This document shows, one piece after another, positions 10,938 through 21,700 of a stretch of DNA of 64,000 nt (position 1 is its first letter; every line of letters begins with the position of its first letter). The stretch covers positions 14,330,501-14,394,500 of the forward strand of contig CM032800.1 in NCBI GenBank assembly GCA_019155185.1, read 5' to 3'. The notes beneath the pieces are model-generated. The model was not told the DNA's origin. It saw only the letters and a program-made list of their open reading frames with translations, and made no database searches. The position numbers were made by a program, and so were the translations under genes. The DNA is from Beaufortia kweichowensis. Its lineage: Eukaryota > Chordata > Actinopteri > Cypriniformes > Gastromyzontidae.

Positions 10938-13900
10938 TTAATGTGCATCTTGACTCCACTCCGTTGGTTCTTTGGCATTTAAAAACACATCTTCATGAAT
11001 TACCAAATGTGACTGTATTGTACTTTGAACATGCATGCTCTTCTCTAAATCATCAGGCTGCATTAACTCCCTGGAAATCTTTTCTTCTTTTGGCACACTT
11101 ACATTGGACTTTTTGTCATCATTAGCATCTTCCAATGGTTGATCTGAGAACTGAGCACTATCTTCTTGCACCATATCAGTTATAATTGTGCTCTGGATAC
11201 TCTCTGCATCTGTATCAACACTCTTTTCCGTTTGTTTACCTAAAAAGATCACTTTTCCAGACCGAACAGCAGCTTCCTCCTGAACCTCAGTGACGGCTGC
11301 CTCTGTACCAGTAATTACTTCGATCTCTTCATCTACATCCTTCATTAGTCCCTCTCTGTTTTTCTTTTTTGGTTCCATTTGTTCTTCAGTATCAGTCACA
11401 ATCTCCTCTGTGTAATCCTCTACTTCCTCTTCATTGATGACTTGTGCGCTCTTCACTTCCTTTGTGTCGCTCTGAGTACTGACCCATCCTTCTTTATGCT
11501 GAGTAAATGATTCTTCAGTCTTGTTCAATATCCAGGATTTGCTTGTTATCAGAGATTGTTTCACATGGGGAAAAGAGGCTGTTAAATAAGCAAAAATATA
11601 ACACTGAAAAAACTAAGACATGCAAAATAACGACAGCTACCGAAATCAATCTTATGTCATTTAAAATCTAATTGTAATAAGCATAGTATGAGTCTTTCAT
11701 GATCTAAAGCAAATAAACAAATCAGCCACAAAATCAATTGGCCACGAGTCAAAACATACAGCTCTGGAAATAATTTAAAAATTGTATACGTTTTTCTGAA
11801 TTGACTGTATTACCTATACAGTTGTCTCCTACTATTGTAAGTTTGTCTCCTACTATTGTAAGTCGCTTTGGATAAAAGCGTCAGCTAAATGCCTAAATGT
11901 AAATGTCTATACAGTATTACCTGTGGCAAGGTAAACAGATCCTTTTAGTTTTGTTCTGTAAACTAACATTTCTCCCAAATATTGTTTTTATTTGCATTTA
12001 CTGTACAAAATAGCAAAAAAAATGCTTTCAGACCATGAATATTGCAAAGGAAGAAGATTATAATTATTTTTAAATAGCACAAAGCTCATGTTTTCACTAA
12101 TGTAATTAAAACCAGTTATGTAAAATTAAAAAAGCCTGATTTTTAATCATTGTTTCCATGTGTCTTGTCACGCTCTCAGTCATGCTTTCAATGGAATTTA
12201 ACACACACTGAAATAAAATGATCACAATACATGTAAAAATACTGACTAAAGGCAATTTTGGAGTGGTCTCTTGATGTTTTTTAGAGTTAACTTTGACACG
12301 GTTTATTTTTGTACTCACAAGTAACTTCACATGTGGCTTCACAACAAGCACAAACAGATGCATCAGCGTAGAGTTCCTCCCACCTGATGGCAAAAAAACT
12401 GAATCAAACTCAGCAGCAGTCTGACAGATGTGGTATAACTGTGTGAAATGCAGTTACTCACCTTTTCTCAATACTGGTATAGGTACAAGACTTTGCTGAG
12501 GCACTTGTATTGGTATTGTGAGCCGACACTATGCAATGCAGGTAAAAATGCTGTGAAAAAAAGAGGAAAATTCAACACATATACAGCATGTATGTACATT
12601 CAGAGATCAATAGGGAGACAGACAAACACATATATTAGATTTAGTAAAGTGGGGAAGTTGTCACATGGGGCTTCTGTCATCAATCTTGCTCAATGCAGTG
12701 TGACAACATGCCCCACTATGTTAAATTCCCTTTTATACTGGGCAACAATGGAAATGTTTAATAATCAAAATTTACAGTCAAGCTGACTGTTGGGGCTCAA
12801 TCTGGAATTATTGATTGATTGTATATAACTATAGTGTTATATATATGTAAATGTGTATATGTAAAAATCTCTTTATATATATAACATGTTTAAGAATGAA
12901 AACAATACCTTTCCAGTAACTTGAGGGAGTAAGAAGGCATCAACTGAAAACCTTATAAAGTTTGACTGTCTTTCATGGAAGCGGGACAGACTTCCATGCC
13001 TTCTGCTGTCCTCCATGCATCTGAAATTGTTTGGTATTCACTAGTTTTGATTTGGTTATTTTTTAACATAGAAAATCAGAATCCAACTTACCCAAAATTG
13101 TCAATAATGGTGTGTTTTGGAGTAGAGTTTGGGTCTATGGACGATGTAGCATAACAGGAGTCGACAAAAATCCTTTCGTTCTTAGTATGAGAAGCAGAGA
13201 CTTCAAAATACATGGGCTCCCCAAGCATAAAACTCTCATTTTCCCTGAGTATTTCCCAGCGTTCTAGAGTTCACACAAATTTCATAAACTAACAGTCACC
13301 AACAGCTTTGAAAGCGCATGAAAGATCAAACAAAGCAAGAGGAAAACTCACCATTACACACAGATACTGTAAACTTGGCCTTGCTTTGAAAAGTCTTGTG
13401 AAACATGCGTTCCCTTATCACAGGCAGAAAACCCATTTTGTAGGAATAATGAAATCTATCATTTAAAAAAGATTATTAAAATGGGTATAAAGAGTATTAC
13501 AATGCATTGTATATTTAAAAGTCAAGGACCATCTTTGTGTTTACCTGTTGTATAAGCACTGGATGTTTAATGTAAGGGGCACAGCTCTGATTACTTGATC
13601 TTGAGGCTCTGGCATATATTGTAAGGTGTTGGAATACATGATTTGGCCATTTATCATCTGAAGAAGCACAAACAATGTTATTTGTTGTCAAAATAGAGAA
13701 CTTAAAAAAGAGAAAACAAAAGTGCACTAGGTATATTTTGTTGACATGTTAGTGGCCAATATGACAGTTGTCTTATTGAAGTAAGTGATGTTATTGAAAT
13801 GAATTGAGCATCATTTACATGTATATTTATATGAACATTATTTTCTGAAAATGGCTTAAATCTCTTTTACTACTATTTACAATAGTAATATTCCTACAGT

Positions 13901-15135
13901 TAGTGTTGATAGTGTTTCGAATCTGTAATAAATATTAACATATACAAGATTTATTGTACTTTCTAATTTACTGTAGTTAAAGGGATAGTTCACCCAAAAA
14001 TAAAAATTATGTCAGACTTTTTTGACCCTTGTATATGATTCTTTCTTCACAAAAGAAGATATTTTGCAAAACGCTGGTTATCGGCACCCACTGATTTCCA
14101 CTGTACCTTGTGTCCATAATCTGAAAGTGAATGGGTGCCGGTAACCAGCATTTTGCAAAATATCTTCTGTTCTGCTGAGACAAGAAAGTCATACAGGTTT
14201 GACATGACATGAGGGTGAGTAAATAATTAAATAATTTAACAATCCCTTTAATGCTACAGAATAGTATACATTAACAACGTTACTAATTACAGTCATATTA
14301 ATATACTAGTGTGTACTATATTGAAATACTCCAGTATAGAATAATATACTAGTGTGTACATTTAAATAATCAAGTATACTACATTATTTTTATGTGGTTA
14401 TTCATAATCCAATCATGTTAGATGAAAAACATTTGTCAAAAGCACAAATAACTTCTAGTTGATAAATAATTTCTAATATTAATAATAATCTTAATTATTA
14501 TTATTTAGTAGAAGTAATAATTAGATAATGATTTATAGGACTTATATAATACATAATTTTAAGGGAAATGGTAGTTTTTTTTCGTAACTGCTTACCGTTA
14601 AAGAGCTATCGCACTCATTCAGGTCATAATGGAAGTAGATGAAGTTTTGGTCGGAGCGTGAGGCGCAACATGTTCCCAGGAAAAAAGATTCAGGTGAACT
14701 TCTGAAGCCCTGCAGTCTCACATTCACACGCACTGATATCTTATTGTACCCACACCAGACCTCCACACCATGAGAATTGTGCACTGAAGACACCTGCATG
14801 CGCTGAGGACTCACTTGAGGAATAAGAAGACTACTCAAAACATTTGGCAGGTGTCTTCTTCCGGACACCGGTCTGAACATCTCCTTATCCACCAGAGGAA
14901 CCGGGACGTGTTCAAACATCGGGAAGACGTGATAAGGACCCATAATCGGAGGGGTTTGGATAAATCCACTGTCTCCTGTCCACGGCCTGACCGCCCCTGA
15001 CATGGGAAGGACTTTCTGCTCCGTGGATAAGAGGTTGCTGTGTTTTGGGTGACCTTCGAAAATCTCAGCCGTGTGGCTTTTGGTGATAAGTAAGACAAGA
15101 AAGTACAAAAGACAACAAAGATTAGTGCGCCCCAT
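10938..15135 (-). CDS. ZP3-type egg-coat (zona pellucida domain) protein, copy 2, with long acidic tail
   Basis: Tandem paralogue of the gene at 7210-9768 with the same eight-exon plan and phases: 14596-15135, 13545-13657, 13352-13455, 13092-13263, 12909-13020, 12462-12550, 12319-12383, 10938-11578; 611 codons plus stop. The start at 15135 opens a signal peptide (MGRTNLCCLLYFLVLLIT); an upstream in-frame ATG does not. ZP-N cysteines are at about 128, 156/157, 175 and 214. ZP-C ends in a CACCEATCEV cluster after a dibasic EKRRWEELY. The last exon codes for 213 codons, strongly acidic and Glu/Thr/Lys-rich (for example EEEVEDYTEE), against 82 in copy 1, with no membrane anchor. The two copies are clearly diverged, so the duplication is not recent. 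Confidence 0.88.
11815..11915 (+). repeat. SINE 3'-tail fragment
   Basis: Contains GTAAGTCGCTTTGGATAAAA and GCGTC.GCTAAATG, the conserved tail also seen in the fuller SINE at 27729. A short direct duplication (GTCTCCTACTATTGTAAGT twice) precedes it. It lies in the last intron of zp copy 2. Confidence 0.65.
13981..14250. repeat. Palindromic MITE-like repeat (AGGGATAGTTCACCC ends)
   Basis: Starts AGGGATAGTTCACCCAAAAA; the internal arms GAAGATATTTTGCAAAA and TTTTGCAAAATATCTTC are exact complements; it ends in GAGGGTGAGTAAAT and a run reading AATCCCTTTA. A second, more decayed copy is at 36643-36850. It lies in intron 1 of zp copy 2. Confidence 0.75.
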
Positions 15136-16014
15136 TATAACGCTTGAAGGTGGCGTAGAGAAAAAAACAGTCGCTGTAAAACGACGCAAGGCGCGCACGA
15201 GTCACCTGTTGATTGATGACGTAAAGTCCAATTACGCATCAGTCGAGTACGCGCCTTACCCAGAACGCGCACTTGCTACTGGGTCTAATTTTGCTCGAAT
15301 TTAGCACATTTCGCTTTTAAATGTTACCAGATACTTTTAATGTTACTTAATCATTAGTATTATTAATACTTTAATGTTTCTAAATACTTTTAATTTGTGG
15401 AAGATATCTAAATCCGAGTTTTTTCCGTAGAATTTGTCGTCTTTTTACTTAATCCTTTCGGTATTTGTAGCAATTAAATTTTTTTGGGCTGTATTATTTA
15501 CCTTCCACTTGTAGACACTCCCAAAACTGTTTTCATCTTAATCTTTTTATGAGAAATAGGTTTGCAATAAACAGTGTGTGAAAGTATTGCATCGAGATTC
15601 ACATTTTAGCTATAGATACATTAACTGACAGAATTTATGATGGTTTTTTTCATATTTTATAATTTCAGAATGATTTTCATAATAAAGTTTAGTTAACTTT
15701 ACAGGATCACTCGTGACATGCAAAAATGTCATTGAAATACCACTCAATAATATAATAAAATACACAAATTTTGTATACCTGCTTTCTAATTCTCTTCCAG
15801 CAATATCTACATTTAGCAAGACAGCAAATTCTGTTTTGTAGAATAGACATTAAAATTAGCATCAGATGCCAGCTATGAACTGTTATATCTAATTATATGT
15901 CATATATTTTGTATGTATATATAAACAACAGGCAGGCAACATCTGAACATCATCTGAAATTGCTCCTCCACTTAAACAGAGGTATTTTGTGCGAGTTTTT
16001 TTTTTTTTTCAAAA
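15136..16014. other. Intergenic space between zp copy 2 and dyrk1b
   Basis: 15136-15300 is CpG-containing upstream DNA of zp copy 2. The rest is AT-rich with no coding signal. Confidence 0.5.
15203..15208 (-). promoter_or_regulatory. E-box upstream of zp copy 2
   Basis: CAGGTG in gene sense, 68-73 bp before the ATG at 15135. The same word sits about 100 bp before the start of zp copy 1. Consistent with FIGLA-type control; inferred from position only. Confidence 0.35.
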
Positions 16015-16020
16015 TTTATT
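16015..16020 (-). terminator. Candidate dyrk1b polyadenylation signal
   Basis: TTTATT on the plus strand reads AATAAA on the minus strand, followed within about 5 bp by a 13-base T run on the plus strand. If used, the dyrk1b 3' UTR is about 2.7 kb (18717 to about 16000). Nearer AATAAA words exist, so use is not certain. Confidence 0.4.
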
Positions 16021-17393
16021 GAGAGGTGACAGAGCAACAAGTTGTTCTGAATATCGTCCTCCAAGACCCCTCCAGTATCATATATATATATATATATATA
16101 TTTCCCTAAATTCTTAAATAACGACTGAACAGACACACAAAGCTCTGTTTGTGTTACAAGCAGCTCGGAAACATCTGCATTTATCAGTGCTCAGACACGT
16201 TTCTGACAGTGCATGGTGAGTGCGACAAACCGATACGGTGACCGGCGTCTTCTAAACATAACAAGATTAGAGGACCTACAGAGGCAACTCTCCCTTTAAT
16301 AGAGAAACCAAAACTGATGATATCATAATACTTCAGACATTATGTTCTCATGAAAGATGATGTGGAAAAAAATGACAAAGTAAAGCAGCCAGTGCGGCCA
16401 GTTACAAGTTTTAACCGGTTCTCAAGAACATAAAGGACAGCAGTCATCATCACTGATCTGAGCAGAGTAAGGTAGTTTGCAGGTCCTGTCGCCTTAAAGG
16501 TCGCAGGTCGGATTCCCAGTCGTCAGAACGAACCTTGAAAATGACATTTCACCCTAACATTGCTTTAACGTTAACTGGATGATGCATGGATGCTATGTAC
16601 ACAGATTACAATGGATGAAGATGAAGTCATCATCAGGTGAATTGAATATATGGTATTGGTCAGTCACACCGAAGCTTACTTCCAATATGAAGGTTTCACA
16701 TGATTCTGAATTGTCGTGGATTTCTACACAGTTGCATGAGGCTTGAATTTTAGCTATACATATAATAAACCATGATCAAACTCCTATAGTCATCATCTGT
16801 TCAGTTCTGTCCAGTGGCTGACCAATAAATCGAGGCACTTGTTTAATACCATGTTTCCGTTACATAATATAAATATGTCAAGCTTTAACCTGTACCAAGA
16901 AAGAAAGCAAACAAAAAAAACAGCAGAAAACAGATTCTTTTTTTCTCTTTTTCCTTGTTAAATAGTAATAAATACATGAGATGCAGTGGTTTATTTTTCA
17001 TTTTTCTGAAGCAGGAGGGTTAAAAAGTTTTCATTTTTATTTATTTATTTATTTATTCATTTATTTATTTATCTGTCTGTTTTCTTTAGCAGCAATCCGA
17101 ACATGGTTGAGAGTGGAGATAGCAGCCGAGAGAGTAGTTCACTTTTTTGACTCGATGGCAAACAGCACTCACAGAGTGTTGTGTGAAGGAGGAAGGTGGG
17201 GTGGGGTCGGGTGGGGTGGGGATAAAGACAGGAGTGAAAAGTAAATGAGAGGCAGGACGTGAAGTCAGAGTGGGAGGGGCCGCAGTCAGGAGGGCACGAA
17301 AATGTCCCTTCGTAGCGAAGCATCGCACCCTCCTGCTAAATGTCGCCGCCCCGGACTCTTCCTTCCAACTGAAATATGGGCTAAGAAAGAAAA

Positions 17394-17448
<55 letters not shown>

Positions 17449-18717
17449 CTACAGCAAGATTTGGCTTAGCATATCCAGAGTTAATACAAACGCTTTCATA
17501 GTTTTCTGTCCAAAACAAAGGGAGTTAGAAAAGCAAGAGAAAGAGACGAAACTAAAAGAGCGAGAGGTGAGAGTCTAGTGAGATGGCGAGTAGAAGAAGG
17601 CAGACTAGTTTTCGAAACGAACAACAGGGAAGCATTTTGGTTTTCCTTCTGGCAAAATGTTTGATGTTTTTCAAGACTTTCCTGTATCATTTCCTCCTTT
17701 ACGTCAAGTGGAGTTACGTTTCCCCTCTCCTCGTGAAAGCGGCTCACGGTTCAGCCTCCTCCTCTAGTTGTTAGTTGGTGTTTCTCACTGTGTGGTGACT
17801 AAAAAGAGTTTCTGTCATTTGCTTTATTTAATTCGTAAGATTTCTTTCATAGTTTGAGATATATAAGCCAGTGTGTCAAGCGAGATAGAGATTGGAAACA
17901 TTAAAAAAGTAACAAAAAAGGTGTGTGTCTGTGTGTGTACGTTTGTTGTGTGTGTGTGTGTGTGGATGAGATACCCACACTTGAGAAGCAAACAAAAACA
18001 AAATGAAGCAAAAAACACAAAAAAAGGAAAAACTCAAACCCAGTTTTGTTTGCTTGTTGTTGTCTATGCATAAATGTCATCCGTCCCTCAAACGTTAAAA
18101 TGAAATAAAAAACAACTGTATAAATAAAACATTGAATAAATAAACCCAACTCTCAATTTAAACCGCTTTCTAGCCCTCTCCCATTTCTCTCCTGCGTGTA
18201 GTGATTCTTAATAAATTAAAAATGTACAATTGCTGCGGCAAGACTTGAGGAAAACAAAATTAAGGGAACTCTCTCTTGCTGCCGTCGTCTTGACAAACAC
18301 ATTCAATCACTTCGATCTGAAGCTCTCCCCTCACAAAACGAAAACCCCCAAAATCTCTCGCTGCAAACCTGTCATCAAATCACATAAAATCAAATAACGA
18401 CATAACAATGGTAAAAACCAACTTTCTGAAACCGACTTGCGCTCCGACTACTTCGATCTCCTTCAACTAAAGAAAAACAAATGAACAGAATAAAAACAAA
18501 TTTTAAAATCATCCCATTCGCACCCTCCCCATGCAAAACCAAAACGAAAGAAAAAAAACAAAAGCAACCGTTTTGATATTTCACAAGTTTTTTTTCTCTG
18601 CGGTTCTGTCGCGCGCGCATGTGTGTGTTTTACGTCGTACTACGTGTGTCGTTTTTGTCACTGTTACGTTGTTTCGTTAAAATTTTCGTATGGCTTTTGG
18701 AATTTGTTCAAGATTTA
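16021..18717 (-). other. Probable dyrk1b 3' UTR
   Basis: No exon-like signal. It is rich in homopolymer and simple repeats: TA at 16079-16100, TTTA at about 17036-17071, GA at 17396-17448, GT near 17922-17962, and a run of four G-tracts at 17194-17221 on the non-transcribed-sense strand. Extent inferred from the distal polyadenylation signal. Confidence 0.4.
17396..17448. repeat. (GA)n microsatellite
   Basis: About 25 GA units with one CG interruption near the right end. Within the probable dyrk1b 3' UTR. Confidence 0.95.
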
Positions 18718-21700
18718 TCAAGAGTTGGCCGCACTCTGACCGCTCCCACTCCCACTACCGCACACTGCCATCATGGTGGATTCCTCGGAATCCGGCCGCC
18801 CCCCAGCTCCCCCGACTCCTCTGGGCGGAGGCCCCCCGGTGAGCATGCCCCCTACTCCCACGCTTCCCTGCGCCGGGTTGTTATTGTTGTTGCTGCCGGC
18901 GTAGCACGGAGGGATGTACCCCAAACCGGAGGCAGCGACCATGCTGTCCTGGGAGGCCGGCGCCTGTGGCTGGGAAGCGGAGGGGGGCTGCTGGGGGGCC
19001 ATGACTGTCCTAGTCCGAAAGGCAGAGAGGCCCAGGTGGAGGTTGGAGGAGCCGTACTGACTGGAGTCCAAGCTCGACGGGGGTGGCTGCATGATGGAAG
19101 ACTGACCCAGGTGGTGGTGGTGGGTGAGGCTGAGCTCGATGCTGTCCTGCATCTGCGGGGAAGAGACGGGCATCAGCGCCTGGCCCTGCTGGCCCTGCGA
19201 GGTCTGGCCCTGCGGCTGGTTCTGCTGCTGCTGTTGCCGGAGCTGTCTGCCGTTGCTGTGGTGACTGCCGTAGATGGGGTGGGGATGGTGCGGCTCCATC
19301 ATGCCGCCCAGGAAGTGGCGCGAGTGCTGCGTGGCCGCCGGCTTGTGTAACATCAGCTGGCTATACGACGAGTCGCTGCTGCTGTTGGACAGCTGACCCA
19401 TGCTGCTGTCCCCCCCGGGCCAGATGCGCAACTGCTGTTGAGACGGAGCCTGGACGAAGGAGACGAAGGAGTCAGCGAGGGACGGCAAAAGCGGACGGAA
19501 AAAACAACAACTGATGTAATTGTAAGAGCGACCTCACCTGTGGGCTCTGCATCTCGTAGTCCGTGTGAGTGACCGCGCTGTTGTAGTACCGGTTGCTGTA
19601 CCGGTAATTTCGGTTGTCATTGGAAGAACCGCTGGATCCACCTGGATGCCGTGACAAAGAATTCGTGTCAAGTGACATAATCCTTTCCTCAGAGTAACAA
19701 TTAGGTCACGTGCTTACCGGAGCTGGAGACGGAGCTAGTGGTGGACGTGGAGTGGCTGTGGTCCATGGCGGGGCTGGTGGAGGTGGAGCTGCTGGTGTTG
19801 GTGCCCTCGTCCGTCGTCTTCTTAAAGAAGTTGTGCTGCAGCGCGTAAAAGGGCGTGATGCGCGTCTTGGGGTCGTAGTCCAGCATGCGCAGGATCAGGT
19901 CCTTGAACTTCAGGTAGTCGCAGGGCGCGTGGCCCTGTTCTCCAGCCCGCCTCCCACCCGGACCTCCTGTCTCCACTCCGAGGATCTCGTGCAGTCGTCG
20001 TGTGGCGGGTGGTTTGTATTCCTGGAGGGCCAAAAGAAGCAGGAAACACAGAGGAAGAAGAAGGAATGAGATGCAAACCGTTGCAATCAGTGTTTCAGTA
20101 CAAATGTCATCTTTTCTCAAAGAGTTCGAGAACATAATATTACAGTGGTCAAGCTGTATTAGCCCATTTATCACATACAATCGTTTACTACTATTGGTAT
20201 ATTTTATTGTTACTTTAAATACTGTAAAGTCAACATGCCATTCAAAGTCAAATGAAAACCTAAGAAAAAACAAGATTACAAAGTCAAACATTCGTCTGAT
20301 TGTATTGTGCACAATAAAACCAAGAACATTTCATGTTGACTTTAATAGAAAAATATTTCATTCATGAATGCAGGAGAATAGGACTGAAGGTGAGATATGT
20401 ATGTGGAGATAATGACATTCACACATGGGTCATCAAAGTCAAAAATACAATAAGAGAGTCACCCTTAATCTAATACTGTACTGTACAATCCTGCTCCATT
20501 AATACTAAAACAAGGACTTGAAATGTATTAACAAATATCACTGTAATAATAATTTAAAGCTTCTCTTGTACATAGAGATCGATAAATGTAATATACTGGA
20601 TTCAAGTAACTGGAATTCCTTTTGAATATTGCATAATTGAATATTGAATAACGTGTTAAATGGCCAAAGAAAACCTTTTTCTGACTGTTTCAAGATTGCA
20701 GCTTCTGATCAAATGATGATGAGAATGACCATGATGAAGGACAATGATGTTGTGCCTCTGTAACAGAGACAGGTCAGCGGAGAGAGGAGGAGGTTGTTGT
20801 CTAGCACACATTAGCTTGTGTACAATACTCATAAGGTAACCGGTTCAATTTCCAGAAAACACACTAAAGACTAAAACTGATTTAACAGATAAATGTACAA
20901 CTAAAGCTGGACTTAAAAGTCCCCATCCTTTTTCTCCACCCTCCTCCATTAGGACCCTATTTTCTCTCTTCCCCTCTCCCTGAGGATCAGGTGAGCGTCG
21001 GGTGGTGTGTGGGAGGGGTGGGGAGGGGTGGTGCGGGGCTTTGGGAGGAGGGTGAAGGTTAAGTAGAAGCAGAGTTTTACTCACGGAGGCTGAAGGATAA
21101 AGTACCTTCTTAATATCCTTGTTCTTCTTGACGGTCCACAGGCCGTCGGACAGCTTGTCGAAGTATTTGCGTGCTTTAGGGGCCTGATCCAGCATATGGT
21201 TGGGCGGGACCCCCAGCACCTCCACTATTTTATTCATCTGGTCCACCTGAGAAAGACATACAGTACAGTGTCAGGGCCGAGATCCCGATTTGTTTCAGCT
21301 GAAGTGTCAACAAGTGTGCGTCTGCTTTGCAAAAATTATTTATTGTTATTATTATTCTTATTATAATGTTCTATTAGTGAGCTGTGAAAATCCACCAAAT
21401 CATTTTTGGTGATTTATTATTGTCTACATAAAACAATTCAATGTCTTTAATATTAACTGAGTAAGACCATGTCAAAGATTGAAATTATAGTAAAATTAAT
21501 GATTAAAAAGATCGACCTTTGATGCTTCAAATCCCAAAATTAGATCATAAGACATTACCCTGGATTTCACAGACAAGGTCACATATAGTTGACCATCACT
21601 GATAACTTTAATCAGAATGTAACAGTGACGACTGATAAAGAACGACAAGATTTGTCTTTTAAAAATGCTTGTTTTCTGTTTTATTATATTATAGAAATAT

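Noticed and set aside
16480..16525. B-box-like word GGTCGGATTCCC suggesting another tRNA or SINE
   Set aside because: No matching A box or SINE tail nearby; treated as chance.
18619..19350. 243-codon plus-strand open frame
   Set aside because: It lies antisense over the GC-rich last exon of dyrk1b; no domain, and the minus strand has a clear family match.
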